A DNA stretch of 64,000 nucleotides from Ferrimonas sediminicola (GCF_005116715.1 NZ_SWCI01000004.1:248001-312000); one strand, 5' to 3'; shown: positions 12,348-22,033, counted from the stretch's first letter. Translations and numbers: made by a program. Notes: generated from the sequence alone by a model not told the origin.

Positions 12348-12489
12348 ATGGCGCACCTCCAGTGCAACTTTCATTTGTAACTAGAAAACCACTTTGCTCG
12401 AGAGCAAGCTTAGACCAAGCCTGGTCAACATTTGCCCCGAAGGCTGTCTAATTAACCTGCTACAGGGGTTAAAGAAGATCAACAGCCAA

Positions 12490-12518
12490 ATCAAAGTTTT
12501 TTTGCACCAATATGTCAA
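12490..12518 (-). promoter_or_regulatory. Candidate aceBA promoter
   Basis: On the minus strand a perfect -35 box TTGACA (12513-12518) is followed after 17 bases by TTTGAT (12490-12495). The surrounding 12.48-12.60 kb is markedly AT-rich compared with the rest of the window. It would give a leader of about 135 bases before aceB. Confidence 0.6.
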
Positions 12519-13033
12519 TTTATTGTTTTTAATGAATTTTTAATTAGAACAAATGCTTTAAACGACAGTTTTAATTGTTCGAATAAAATTAACCGGGCGC
12601 CGCCTACGCCTTTAGTCTAATTTTGTAGTTATTTTACAACAATTGAATTTCAGGAAGGGGTTTGTTGACCATTTGTTCATTTTCACTCACAAATTGAGCA
12701 ATAGCGATATATTGATTACGATAAGCTTGGTAATGGGGGATGTTTCGGTAGTGAACTGTTTTTCATGGTTTTTGAACTGCCGAGCCCAGAGTTCACCAAC
12801 ACAGTCTCTGAAATGGGTCAAGCGCCCGGGAGTGAGCTTTGCTCATATTTTCTGAAGGGGGGTGATGGAAGATAACGTGCGTCTGCGCCCCGATTGACGG
12901 CAGAGAGATGATTTGCCTCAGGATTGCCGCGCTTTTCCGTCGCCCCTCTGCGGCAGGCGTTCCCGCTGCGCCACGGGGCAAACCCGGCGGACTTTCCGGC
13001 CCGGACCACCCGCTCGCCCCGGTTTCGGCCACC
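12519..13033. other. Non-coding stretch between aceBA and the RND pump genes
   Basis: About 500 bases without a convincing gene. The first 120 bases are AT-rich and belong to the aceBA control region; the part after 12.85 kb is GC-rich. Short open frames here have no ribosome site and no recognisable product. I see no repeat, RNA gene or insertion sequence. Confidence 0.5.
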
Positions 13034-13055
13034 AAAAAGGGGGCACTCAGCCCCC
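13034..13055 (-). terminator. Terminator after the RND pump gene
   Basis: On the minus strand GGGGGC pairs with GCCCCC (13039-13055), followed by TTTTT (13034-13038). It lies about 20 bases past the stop of the pump gene and ends the adaptor-pump operon. Confidence 0.88.
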
Positions 13056-13076
13056 TCCTACCACTGCAGCGGACGG

Positions 13077-16000
13077 TTACTCCGGCACACCCTTGACTCT
13101 CTCACGCGTCCTCTGCAACAGGTAGTAGAACACCGGCACCAGCAGGGTGCCCACCACCCCGGCCATCACCATGCCACCAAACACGGCGTAGCCCAGGCTG
13201 TGACGGCTCTGGGCCCCGGCGCCGGTGGCCACCACCAGGGGCAACACCCCGAGGATGAAAGAGAAGGCGGTCATCAGTACCGCCCTGAACCTGAGCTTGG
13301 CGGCGGTGACCGCCGACGCCACGATGCCCAGGCCACTCTCTCGCTGCTGCTTGGCAAACTCCACAATGAGGATGGCGTTCTTCGACGCCAGGCCGATGAG
13401 CAATACCAGGCCGATCTGGGTATAGAGGTTGACCTCCGACCCCGCCAGCCACACATGGAGGAAGGCTCCCAGCACCGCCACCGGCACCGCCAGCATCACC
13501 GCCAGGGGGATGGTCCAGCTTTCATACTGGGCCACCAGGAACAGGTAGGTGAACACCAGGGCCAGACTGAAGATCACCGGCGCCAGGTTGCCCGCCTGGA
13601 TCTCCTGGTAGGTCTGCCCCGTCCAGCTGAAGCTGTAACCGGCGGGCAGGTTGGCCGCCGCCACCTGCTCCATCGCCACCACCGCCTCACCAGAGCTGAA
13701 ACCGGGCGCCGGAATGCCGTTGATCACCGCAGAGCCATAGAGGTTGTAGTTGTTGACCACCTCGGGCCCCAGGATCGGCTCCACCCGAGTCAGGGTAGAT
13801 AGGGGCACCATCTCCCCCTGGCCGGTGCGCACGTAGAAACGGGCGATGTCCCTGTCCGAGTCGCGGTACTCCTCCTCCGCCTGCAGCATCACCCGGAACA
13901 CCTTACCGAAACGGTTGAAGTCGTTGACGTAGTTTCCGCCCAACTGGGTCTGCAGGGTGGAGAACACCTCGGTCAGCGGAATCCCCAGGGCCTTGGCCTG
14001 GTTTCGGTCTACATCCACAAACAGCTGGGGGGTATCGGCGCGGAAATTGCTGAAGGCGGCGGCGATCTCTGCACGGCCATTGGCTTCGATGATCAGCCCC
14101 CGCATCACCTGCGCCAACTCGGCGGCGCTGCGGCCCATGTTGTCCTGCAGCACGAACTCGAAGCCGCCGACGTTGCCCACGCCGGGCAGGGGCGGCAGGG
14201 CAAACACCATCGCCTGCAGCAACGGGTTCTGGGCATAGAGCCCCTGCAACCGACGCATGACCGCCTTATCGGTCAACTCCGGCGACGACCGTTCGTCCCA
14301 GTCATCCAGCACCACCACCAGCAGGCCGCCGTTGGAGGAGACCGAGCCGGAGAGAACCGAGAATCCCGAGGCATGGATGACACTGTTGACCCCGGGCACC
14401 GCCAGGGTCTGTTTCACCATCTGCGCCATCGCCTCCTCGGTACGGTTGAGGGAGGCGCCGTTGGGCAACTGAACGTCCACCAGGAAGGATTTCTTGTCCT
14501 CCGCCGGCACAAACCCGGTGGGCAGCGAGTTGCCCAGCCAGGCGGTGGCGCCGATGGCGGCGACGAAGGCCAGCATCGCCAGGGCGCTGCGACGGATCAG
14601 CACCTCCACCCAGCCGCCGTATCCCAGGGTCAGGCGGTCGAAGTAGCGATTGAAGAGGCCGAAGGGGCCGCCGGTCTTGGGCTGTGGCGCCTTGAGCACC
14701 GAGGCACAGATCGCCGGAGAGAGGGTGAGGGCGTTGACCGAGGAGATCAGCACCGCCACACAGATGGTCACCGAGAACTGGGCATACATCTGACCGGTGA
14801 TCCCCGGCATCACCGCCGTCGGGGCAAACACCGCCAGCAGTACCAGGGTGGTGGCCACCACCGGACCGGTCACCTCCTCCATTGCCTTGATGGTGGCCGC
14901 CTTGGCGTCCAACCCCTCCTCCGCCATGATGCGGCTGACGTTCTCCACCACCACAATGGCGTCATCCACCACGATGCCGATGGCCAGGATCAGGGCGAAC
15001 AGGGAGATGGTGTTGATGGTCATCCCCCCCGCCAGCAAGAACACGAAGGTGCCCACCAGGGAGACCGGAATGGCGATGGCCGGCACCAGGGTAGCCCGAA
15101 AGTCCTGCAGGAACAGGTAGACCACCGAGATCACCAGGGCCACGGAGATGAACAGGGTCTGGACCACCTCCTTGATGGAAACGGTGACAAACTCGGTGGT
15201 GTCATAGAGGATGGTGTACTCCATGTCCTGGGGGAAATTCTGGCTGAGCAGCGCCATCTGCTCCCGCACCGAACCAGCCACCTCCAGGGCGTTGGCGTCT
15301 GGACTCTGATAGATGGCGATGATGGCACTGGGGGCGTTGTTGAGCTTGCCCTGGGCATCGTAGGTCTGCGAGCCCAGCTCCACCCGGGCGATATCACCGA
15401 TCACCACCTTGGAACCGTCGGGATTGGAGCGCAGTACCACCTGTTCAAACTCCGCCACCTCCGCCAGCCGGCCCCGGGTCTGCAGGCTCAACTGGAACTG
15501 CTGCTCCGGCGAGATGGGTGCGGAACCGATGCGCCCAGCGGGCACCTGGATATTCTGCTCCTGCAGGGCCGCCTGGACGTCGCTGGCGGTGATCGCCAGG
15601 GCCGCCATCCGGTCCGGATCCAACCAGATGCGCATGGCGTAATCCAGGCCGCCGATGATCTGTACTTCGGAGACTCCGCCCTGACGCGCCAGCACATCCT
15701 TGATGTTGAGGGTGGCGTAGTTGGTGAGGAACAGAGAGTCCAGGCTGCCTGCCGGTGCCACCAGGTTCACCAGCATCAGGAAATTGGGGCTCCGCTTCTT
15801 GACCCTGACCCCCTGCTTGGTCACCGTTTCCGGCAGCCTGGGCAGGGCCTGCTGTACCCGGTTCTGCACATTCACCTGGGCATCGTCGGCATTGGTGCCC
15901 ACCTCGAAGGTCACAGTCAGCGAGTAGCTGCCGTCATTGGCGGATTTGGAGGACATATAGATCATATCCTCCACCCCGTTGACCTCGGCTTCGATCACCT

Positions 16001-16190
16001 GGGCGACGGTATCCTTGACCACCTCGGCACTGGCTCCGGAGAAGCTGGTGGTGACGTTGATCTGCGGCGGCGACACATCGGGAAACTCCGCCACCGGCAG
16101 CAGTGGAATGGAGAGCAGCCCCGACAGGCTCAGGACAATGGAGATGACGAAGGCAAACTTGGGCCTGGCAACAAAAAAACGACTGATCAT
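13077..16190 (-). CDS. RND (HAE1-family) multidrug efflux pump
   Basis: Inner-membrane proton-driven drug exporter of the AcrB/MexB type, 1037 residues, the usual length. The N-terminal helix (FVISIVLSLSGLLSIPLLPVAEFPD) and the helix-4 motif GIVVDDAIVVVENV with the proton-relay Asp pair (409-410) identify the HAE1 subfamily. Large periplasmic loops follow helices 1 and 7. The adaptor gene ends nine bases upstream, so they are cotranscribed. No outer-membrane channel gene follows; a chromosomal TolC-type channel elsewhere is presumably used. The substrate cannot be told from sequence. Confidence 0.93.
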   Translation of the reverse strand: MISRFFVARPKFAFVISIVLSLSGLLSIPLLPVAEFPDVSPPQINVTTSFSGASAEVVKDTVAQVIEAEVNGVEDMIYMSSKSANDGSYSLTVTFEVGTNADDAQVNVQNRVQQALPRLPETVTKQGVRVKKRSPNFLMLVNLVAPAGSLDSLFLTNYATLNIKDVLARQGGVSEVQIIGGLDYAMRIWLDPDRMAALAITASDVQAALQEQNIQVPAGRIGSAPISPEQQFQLSLQTRGRLAEVAEFEQVVLRSNPDGSKVVIGDIARVELGSQTYDAQGKLNNAPSAIIAIYQSPDANALEVAGSVREQMALLSQNFPQDMEYTILYDTTEFVTVSIKEVVQTLFISVALVISVVYLFLQDFRATLVPAIAIPVSLVGTFVFLLAGGMTINTISLFALILAIGIVVDDAIVVVENVSRIMAEEGLDAKAATIKAMEEVTGPVVATTLVLLAVFAPTAVMPGITGQMYAQFSVTICVAVLISSVNALTLSPAICASVLKAPQPKTGGPFGLFNRYFDRLTLGYGGWVEVLIRRSALAMLAFVAAIGATAWLGNSLPTGFVPAEDKKSFLVDVQLPNGASLNRTEEAMAQMVKQTLAVPGVNSVIHASGFSVLSGSVSSNGGLLVVVLDDWDERSSPELTDKAVMRRLQGLYAQNPLLQAMVFALPPLPGVGNVGGFEFVLQDNMGRSAAELAQVMRGLIIEANGRAEIAAAFSNFRADTPQLFVDVDRNQAKALGIPLTEVFSTLQTQLGGNYVNDFNRFGKVFRVMLQAEEEYRDSDRDIARFYVRTGQGEMVPLSTLTRVEPILGPEVVNNYNLYGSAVINGIPAPGFSSGEAVVAMEQVAAANLPAGYSFSWTGQTYQEIQAGNLAPVIFSLALVFTYLFLVAQYESWTIPLAVMLAVPVAVLGAFLHVWLAGSEVNLYTQIGLVLLIGLASKNAILIVEFAKQQRESGLGIVASAVTAAKLRFRAVLMTAFSFILGVLPLVVATGAGAQSRHSLGYAVFGGMVMAGVVGTLLVPVFYYLLQRTRERVKGVPE

Positions 16191-16199
16191 AGCGGCCCC

Positions 16200-17330
16200 C
16201 TAGCCCTGGTTAAAGGGAATTGCGCTGCGCTCGGTGGCCTTTACCTCCACACCCGGACGGATCTTCTGCAGCCCCTCCACCACCACCTTTTCACCATTCT
16301 TGAGGCCGTCACGGACCTCCCAGTCGATGCCGAACTGCTGCCCCAGGGTCACCAGGCGCTTCTCCACCCGGCTCTCCGGGCCGACCACCAACACATAGCG
16401 CCCCTGCTGATCCTGCTGCACCGAGGCCTGAGGCACCAGCAGTGCCATCTCGGTCTCCGGCGCCTGAACCACCACGGTGACATAGGTGCCGGGGAGGAGA
16501 AACTGGTCCGGGTTGGGGAAGGTGGCGCGCATCTCGATGGTGCTGGTGGCGGTGTCGACCCGATTGGCGACGTAGTCCACCATCCCCGGATAGGGATAGC
16601 CGTCGCCATTGGGCAGCCTCAGGTGGAGCACCAGCTCCTGGAGCCTGGGCAGGGCACTGGGATTCTCCCTCATGACCCGGTAGGCATCAGACATCTCCCG
16701 GGCGGAGACCTGGAAGGTCACCCGGATGGGATCCACCTGCACCAGGGTCGCCAGGTCCTGCTGGGGCGTCACCAGATCGCCTTGGGAGATCAGGGCAGTG
16801 GAGATCTTTCCGGCGATGGGGGCGGTCACCCTGGTATAGGAGAGCTTGAGCTCGGCCGCCTCCAGGGCGGACTGGGCCTGCACCACCTGGGCTTCGGTCT
16901 GCAGCTTGGTGGCGGTCAGGGAATCCATGTCGGTGGCGGAGATCATCCCGTCGGGGAGCAACTGATTGCCGCGGCGCCAGTTGAGGATGGCCACATCGCG
17001 GGCCGCCACCGCCCGCTCCAGTTCGGCGGCCACCTGGGCCCGCTCCGCCAGATAGGGGGCCGGGTCAATTTCGAACAGCAGCTCACCCTGTTCGACCAGG
17101 TCTCCCTCGATGAAGTGGCGCTTGAGCATGGGGCCGGACACCTGGGCCTGGATGCTGACATCCTCACTGGCCTGGGTCCTGCCCACATACTCCATGCTGT
17201 AGGTCACCGGCTTGAGGGCGACGGTCGTCACAGTGACGCTCGGCGGCGGGGGCGGGGGCGCCTTGGCGGCCGGTTCACACCCCCCCAGTATCGCCAGCGA
17301 GACCAAACCCAGCCAGGTTATCCCTCTCAT
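16200..17330 (-). CDS. RND efflux periplasmic adaptor lipoprotein
   Basis: Membrane-fusion subunit linking the RND pump to an outer-membrane channel. ATG 17330, after AAGGAG, gives a 376-residue protein beginning with a lipoprotein signal ending in LAILGGC; a longer in-frame start at 17387 would bury this signal. It is followed by a proline-rich linker, a split biotinyl-lipoyl domain (VSIQAQVSGPM and TRVTAPIAGKIS), an alpha-helical hairpin rich in A, E and Q between them, and a C-terminal beta-barrel. First gene of a two-gene operon with the pump. No dedicated regulator is adjacent. Confidence 0.92.
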   Translation of the reverse strand: MRGITWLGLVSLAILGGCEPAAKAPPPPPPSVTVTTVALKPVTYSMEYVGRTQASEDVSIQAQVSGPMLKRHFIEGDLVEQGELLFEIDPAPYLAERAQVAAELERAVAARDVAILNWRRGNQLLPDGMISATDMDSLTATKLQTEAQVVQAQSALEAAELKLSYTRVTAPIAGKISTALISQGDLVTPQQDLATLVQVDPIRVTFQVSAREMSDAYRVMRENPSALPRLQELVLHLRLPNGDGYPYPGMVDYVANRVDTATSTIEMRATFPNPDQFLLPGTYVTVVVQAPETEMALLVPQASVQQDQQGRYVLVVGPESRVEKRLVTLGQQFGIDWEVRDGLKNGEKVVVEGLQKIRPGVEVKATERSAIPFNQG

Positions 17331-17434
17331 AGAGCTGCTCCTTACCCTTAGGACTCTCAGATAGTGCGACTCCAATGAGCATATCACAACTCACCAAACG
17401 GCCAAGTTTCAGTCACTTATTCGGCACATTTTCG

Positions 17435-18415
17435 TCACATCCCGGCCATCACCTCCAGGGTGAGCAGCCCCATGTAGCCGGCAAACCCCAGCAGCAGCAG
17501 CAGGCCGGCCAGCCGGTTCATGGGGACATAGGGCGCTCGGCCATGACGATAGCGGGCCAGCACGAAGAACAGGCCGGGAATCAGGGTCAGGGCAAACATC
17601 GCCGGAACGTCCCGGGCCAGCACCGGCTCGGGCAGGGTCATGCCATCACCGATCAGCCCGGGGAAAGCCAGCACCCCAAGCAGGTTGAAGATGTTAGAGC
17701 CCACCACGGTGGCCAGGGTCATGTCATACAGGCCCCGGCGCACACCGGCCACCGCCGCTGCCAGTTCCGGCAGGCTGGTGCCAAAGGCGATCACCGTCAA
17801 GCCGATCACCAGTTCGCTGACACCGAAAGCCCGGGCCAGTTCGACACTGCCCCACACCATCACCTGGGAGCTGGACAGCAGCAGCACCAGCATCAGGCCG
17901 GTCTCCGCCAGGGCGCGCGCCTTGCCAATGGTGAGGAACTCCACCTCCAGTTCCTCATCGCTGTTGTGGCTGCGTCCCAGGTAGACGCCGTAGGCGATCA
18001 TCGCCCCCAGCAGCGCCAGCCCCTGCGGCCAGCCCAGGGTGCCGCCCATCAGCACCAGGGCGGCGTAGGTCATCACCAGCAGCAGGATGGGAAACTCACG
18101 CTTGAGGAAGCGGCGGCTGATCATCAGCGGAGTGACCAGGGCACAGATCCCCAGCACCAGGCCGGTGTTGATGATGTTGGAGCCGATGGCGTTGCCCACG
18201 GAGAGGCCGTCGGCACCATTGGCGGCCGCCACCGCACTGACCAGCAGCTCCGGGGCCGAGGTCCCGAACGCCACTATGGTCATGCCGATAAAGACGATGG
18301 AGAGACCGAAATGGCGGGCCAGGGTGGCGGCAGAGGCGATCAGCCGGTCGGCGCTGAAGCTCAACACCAGGAAACCACCGATCACGGCCAGCAGCGGAAG
18401 CAGTAATGCAGACAT
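17435..18415 (-). CDS. CaCA-family cation exchanger, YrbG-like
   Basis: The 326-residue integral membrane protein has about ten helices and the two inverted alpha-repeats of the Ca2+/cation antiporter superfamily: GTSAPELLVS (residues 51-60) with GNAIGSNI, and GTSLPELAAA with VVGSNIFN in the second half. E. coli YrbG (325 residues) is the closest familiar relative. The upstream leader carries a yybP-ykoY riboswitch, which binds Mn2+ and usually controls manganese exporters, so Mn2+ (or Ca2+ plus Mn2+) export is the likely role; that assignment is an inference. The ribosome site before ATG 18415 is weak, which fits translational control by the leader. Confidence 0.9.
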   Translation of the reverse strand: MSALLLPLLAVIGGFLVLSFSADRLIASAATLARHFGLSIVFIGMTIVAFGTSAPELLVSAVAAANGADGLSVGNAIGSNIINTGLVLGICALVTPLMISRRFLKREFPILLLVMTYAALVLMGGTLGWPQGLALLGAMIAYGVYLGRSHNSDEELEVEFLTIGKARALAETGLMLVLLLSSSQVMVWGSVELARAFGVSELVIGLTVIAFGTSLPELAAAVAGVRRGLYDMTLATVVGSNIFNLLGVLAFPGLIGDGMTLPEPVLARDVPAMFALTLIPGLFFVLARYRHGRAPYVPMNRLAGLLLLLGFAGYMGLLTLEVMAGM

Positions 18416-18479
18416 AAAGACGACTCAGAGGGCGGATATACACGAACGGACCCTCCCCTGCCCTCGCCGGAGACGGTGC

Positions 18480-18604
18480 GTTCGAGTCTCACCAAGCTAA
18501 AGCCCAGGCCCTGCCGGCAACACCACAGCCGAATGGCCGAGGATGTTGATGTTGCCCCCTGCTGGTGCAGGGCGGTTACTCCCCCGAAGTTGGCGGCCAT
18601 TATA
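18480..18604 (-). promoter_or_regulatory. yybP-ykoY (manganese) riboswitch with -10 box
   Basis: Reading the minus strand, the leader contains the class hallmarks in order: GGGGGAGTAACC (18574-18585), a stem, CATCAACATCC, GGCTGTGGTG, and TTGGTGAGACT (18485-18495). These match the conserved GGGGAGUA, GUCAACAU and GAGACC elements that form the Mn2+ site in this family. A TATAAT box (18599-18604) lies just upstream of the aptamer. No terminator with a T run lies between aptamer and gene, while complementary GAGGG/CCCTC segments lie near the start codon, suggesting translational switching. Confidence 0.82.
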
Positions 18605-18708
18605 GCCCCTAGACCGACCACAATGCCAGTGTGAATTGGCTTCTGTCATCACCGTCGCCAGGGAAAGTGCTACACTGGCCAGCCTCAGCAGCCGCACCAC
18701 AGAGACCC

Positions 18709-20394
18709 ATGACAGAGCACCGCCCCCTGAGCCTGACCCTGGCTCACCTCAATGACAGCCACTCCCACTTCGACGCCAGCCGCATTCCGCTGACCCTGCC
18801 CGGCCTGGGCACGGTGTTTGCCGAGTGCGGCGGTTATGCCCGGCTGTGCAGCGCCGTGGACCGCGCCAAGTCGGAAGCCCGCGACGAGCAGCGCCACCTG
18901 CTGCTGGTCCACGCCGGCGACTGTTTCCAGGGTTCCCTCTACTTCGCCCACTTCAAGGGGACGATGAACGCGGTACTCAACAACCAGCTGGACCTGGATG
19001 CCATGGCCCTGGGCAACCACGAGTTCGATCTGGGCAATCCTCCCCTGGCCGAGTTCCTGGACCATATCCAGTTCCCCATGCTCAGCGCCAACCTGGACCT
19101 GAGCCAGGAGGACCAGGCCAAGGAAAATCCCATGCGGGGCAAGCCGGGACTGCTGGACTACGACGACGACGCCGGTCATGGCCGCTTCCTGGTGCGCCAC
19201 TTCGACGGTGAGCCGGTGGCCCTGTTCGGCCTGTCCCCGGACAACATGCCCGAGCTCGCCTGCGCCGATCCGGACACCCACTTCCTGGACTGTCTGACCG
19301 TGGCCCGAGCCACGGTCGCGGCCATCCGCCAGAGGGGGATCAACAAGATCATCCTGCTCAGCCACCTGGGATACGACCGAGACCTGATGATGGCGGAGCA
19401 GCTGCAGGGGGTGGCGGCGATCATCGGCGGCCACACCCATACCCTGCAGGGGCACTTCGACAACCTGGGTCTGGGAGGACGGGACCACTACGGGGTGGTG
19501 ATCGCCGGCACCGTGGTGGTCCAGGCCGGCTGCAACGCCCTGTTCCTCGGCCGGCTCAAACTGGATCTGAACGCCGACGGCAGCCTCAGCCGGGTGGATG
19601 GAGGTAACCTGCTGCTGCTAGGCCAGAATCTCAGCCGCGACTCCGGCGGGCAACAAGCCCTGACCGCACCCGAGGAGGAGCAGGCCTGGAGCTACCTGGA
19701 GGGGCAGGACAACCTGTGGCAGGTGACCCCGGATCCCACGGTGCACCGGCTCATTGAGGAGCACTACCGGCCCGAAATTCGGGAGTTCGAACGGCAGAAG
19801 GTGGCGGTGGCCAGCCGGGACCTGCGCCATATCCGCATTCCCGATGACAAGGGGGGCAGCGACGTGGCCCCGCTGCTGGCCGAGGCGATGCGCTGGCAGG
19901 CCAGGCAGATGGGGCTGGAAACCGACTTCGGCCTGCACAACGCCGGCGGCACCCGCGCCTCCATTGCCCAGGGGAAGGTGAGCGCCGGCTGGATCGCCGG
20001 CACTCTGGCCCCCTTCGCCATCGGCGTGGAGCGCTACCGGCTCAGCGGCCGGGAGCTGACGGACACCCTGGAATCGGCCATCAACAACGCCACCAACAAC
20101 GGGGTGGTGGGTACCGGCACCGGCAGCTATCCCTATGCGGCTGGGCTGCGCTACCACTACCAGGCCGATGCCCCCATGGGGGAGCGGATCCGCGATCTGC
20201 AGGTCGACCGGGATGGCCGCTGGCAACCGGTGCAACCCGAGGCGATCTACTACGGGGTCTCTACCGGCTACACCGCCGCCGGCAAGGAGGGCTACTACCC
20301 GCTGGCGCGGCTGCCCGAGCCTCCTCAGGAGCTGGGACTGACCATCGCCGAAGCGGTGATCGCCCACTGGCAACACCTGGGCACCCTGGATTAA
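18709..20394 (+). CDS. 5'-nucleotidase / UDP-sugar hydrolase family metallophosphatase without signal peptide
   Basis: The 561-residue protein has the calcineurin-like metallophosphatase motifs of the UshA family: LNDSHSHF (Asp16, His18), HAGDCFQGS (68-76), ALGNHEFD (100-107), and GGHTHT. A C-terminal 5'-nucleotidase domain contains HNAGGTRASI and the substrate-stacking SYPYAAGLRY region. ATG 18709 begins with MTEHRPLSLTLAHLND and leaves no room for an export signal; an in-frame upstream start (18631) would not add a convincing one either. It is therefore predicted cytoplasmic, unlike the lipoprotein UshA at 61456. Its stop overlaps the end of the convergent permease gene by four bases. Confidence 0.85.
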   Translation: MTEHRPLSLTLAHLNDSHSHFDASRIPLTLPGLGTVFAECGGYARLCSAVDRAKSEARDEQRHLLLVHAGDCFQGSLYFAHFKGTMNAVLNNQLDLDAMALGNHEFDLGNPPLAEFLDHIQFPMLSANLDLSQEDQAKENPMRGKPGLLDYDDDAGHGRFLVRHFDGEPVALFGLSPDNMPELACADPDTHFLDCLTVARATVAAIRQRGINKIILLSHLGYDRDLMMAEQLQGVAAIIGGHTHTLQGHFDNLGLGGRDHYGVVIAGTVVVQAGCNALFLGRLKLDLNADGSLSRVDGGNLLLLGQNLSRDSGGQQALTAPEEEQAWSYLEGQDNLWQVTPDPTVHRLIEEHYRPEIREFERQKVAVASRDLRHIRIPDDKGGSDVAPLLAEAMRWQARQMGLETDFGLHNAGGTRASIAQGKVSAGWIAGTLAPFAIGVERYRLSGRELTDTLESAINNATNNGVVGTGTGSYPYAAGLRYHYQADAPMGERIRDLQVDRDGRWQPVQPEAIYYGVSTGYTAAGKEGYYPLARLPEPPQELGLTIAEAVIAHWQHLGTLD

Positions 20395-21773
20395 CGGACA
20401 AGCTGCCCGGTTTTGCACCTCTGGATTCGATGGTCGGCGGCGCACTTCACCATCACCTCCCCGATCACCAGAGTGGCGATCACGCCGACCATCACCGGGC
20501 CGCTGTAGCGCCACTCCACCTGTGCAGAACTCAGTTCGGGGAAGATGAACAGGACGATGGCCACGACAATCACCAGCAGGCACTGGGCGGCATAGGCCCC
20601 CTGAACCATCGGGTTTCCGGCTACCCGGTAGGGGCGCGGCCGATGGGGATCGATCAGGCGTAACTTGACGTGGGCCGGAAACATCATCAGATAGGGCAAC
20701 AGGGCGATGCAGGAGGAGAAGGCAAACAGCGACCAGAAGAGATCATCCGCATTTTCAGCAAACAGGGCATAGACGGCAATCACCGAGGTGGACACCAGGC
20801 CGGTCAGGGTGTTGGCGCCTACCGGGGTGCCATGGCGGTGCGACATCCGCCCCCATTGCCGCGGCAGCTCCCCTTCGGCGGACGCTTCCGCCGCCGCCCG
20901 GGAGCTGCCCATGGTCCAGGCCACCATATTGCCCATCAGGGTCAGCAGGGCCAGTCCCCCCACCAGTTTCACCATCAGCACACCGCCGCTCAGCTCGGCA
21001 AACAGGATCCTGAGGGTATCGATCACCCCGGAGAGCAAACCCACCTCCCCTTCCGGCAGGGCCATCAGGATCCCCAGGGTGCTGAACAGGTACAGGGCGG
21101 CGGTCAGCCCGATAGCCAGGAACAGGGCCTTGGGCAGATCGCCGAGATCCCTCATCTCCTCCGACAGAGTCGCCACCAGTTCGAAGCCGATGACGTTAAA
21201 TACCAGGGCGGGCAGGAAGGCCGAGACATTGCCCGTCGATGGGGTCATGGCCGCCAGGGTAAAATCACTGGCCATACCGTGGGAGAGGCCGTACCAGAAT
21301 CCGCCTCCACCAAGGAGCAGGATAACCAGTATCTTCAGGCTGGCGGCGATCTTGGTGACCCAGACACCCACCCCGACGCTCAAGTTACAGATCCACACCG
21401 TTGACCAGGTCAGGGCGATACAGAGCAGAATCTGCCACCTCAGCGACATTCCCGGGGCAAACAGTTCGGTGAACATTCCGGCGAACAGGATGTAGACCGC
21501 GGGCATCCACAGCCCGACGTTGATCCAGTAGAGCCAGGAGGTCCGCGCCGCCCAACGGTGACCGAAGGCCCGCAGCACCCAGTCGTAGATCCCCCCCTGT
21601 CCCGGGTAGGCGGTGCTCAGTTCCGAAGTGATCCTGCCATAGGGGATCACAAACACCACGAAGGTGACCAGCAGCCAGCCGATGGCGCAGACGCCGATGG
21701 ACGCCACCGCCGTCAGGGTGTCCAGGCTGATCACCGCGCACAAAGCAAACAGGGCGGTGCTGCCCACCCTCAT
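20391..21773 (-). CDS. APC-superfamily amino acid permease
   Basis: The 460-residue protein has about 12 hydrophobic helices, with an APC-type first helix (LFALCAVISLDTLTAVASIG), the GGIYDWVLRAFG segment after helix 2, and a helix-6-like FNVIGFELVATLSEEMRD. ATG 21773 is preceded by GAGAGGGGGAC and is preferred over a TTG at 21812. It resembles glutamate/GABA-type transporters in the helix 6 and PRPYRV regions, but the substrate cannot be assigned. No partner enzyme such as a decarboxylase is adjacent. The 260 bases upstream hold a perfect hairpin (21946-21965) and then the phoU terminator. Confidence 0.85.
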   Translation of the reverse strand: MRVGSTALFALCAVISLDTLTAVASIGVCAIGWLLVTFVVFVIPYGRITSELSTAYPGQGGIYDWVLRAFGHRWAARTSWLYWINVGLWMPAVYILFAGMFTELFAPGMSLRWQILLCIALTWSTVWICNLSVGVGVWVTKIAASLKILVILLLGGGGFWYGLSHGMASDFTLAAMTPSTGNVSAFLPALVFNVIGFELVATLSEEMRDLGDLPKALFLAIGLTAALYLFSTLGILMALPEGEVGLLSGVIDTLRILFAELSGGVLMVKLVGGLALLTLMGNMVAWTMGSSRAAAEASAEGELPRQWGRMSHRHGTPVGANTLTGLVSTSVIAVYALFAENADDLFWSLFAFSSCIALLPYLMMFPAHVKLRLIDPHRPRPYRVAGNPMVQGAYAAQCLLVIVVAIVLFIFPELSSAQVEWRYSGPVMVGVIATLVIGEVMVKCAADHRIQRCKTGQLVR

Positions 21774-21987
21774 TGTCCCCCTCTCCACAGACGACTCCCT
21801 ATTCCCCTTCAAGCCACAGCCCCGAACACGGGTTCAGAGACCGCCTTCCCAAGCCAGTTGAAGACGCCATGGTCGCACAATGACGAGCGCAAATATCACA
21901 TATAAATCAAAATATAAAAACGAGCCCGATTGGGTTCGACGGTTTGTGACTGGCCTCCCAGTCACTCTCAGTGGTGGCTGTCGGGAT

Positions 21988-22019
21988 CAAAAAAGCCGGG
22001 CATAAAGCCCGGCTTTTCT
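21988..22019. terminator. Terminator after phoU
   Basis: AAAAGCCGGG and CCCGGCTTTT flank a six-base loop, with A and T runs on both sides. On the minus strand it lies 15 bases past the phoU stop and ends the pstCAB-phoU operon. Confidence 0.9.
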
Positions 22020-22033
22020 GGGTGGGGTCCTGC

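Noticed and set aside
12643-12855. Possible 70-residue gene in the aceB-RND gap
   Set aside because: No ribosome site and no recognisable product. The frame crosses an abrupt AT-rich to GC-rich boundary.
14373-17351. Plus-strand open frame of 992 codons opposite the RND pump genes
   Set aside because: Its length results from high GC and codon bias of the pump genes on the minus strand; the product is H/G/Q-rich without any domain.
18382-18621. Short minus-strand frame upstream of the exchanger
   Set aside because: It overlaps the riboswitch aptamer, whose conserved RNA elements explain this segment better.
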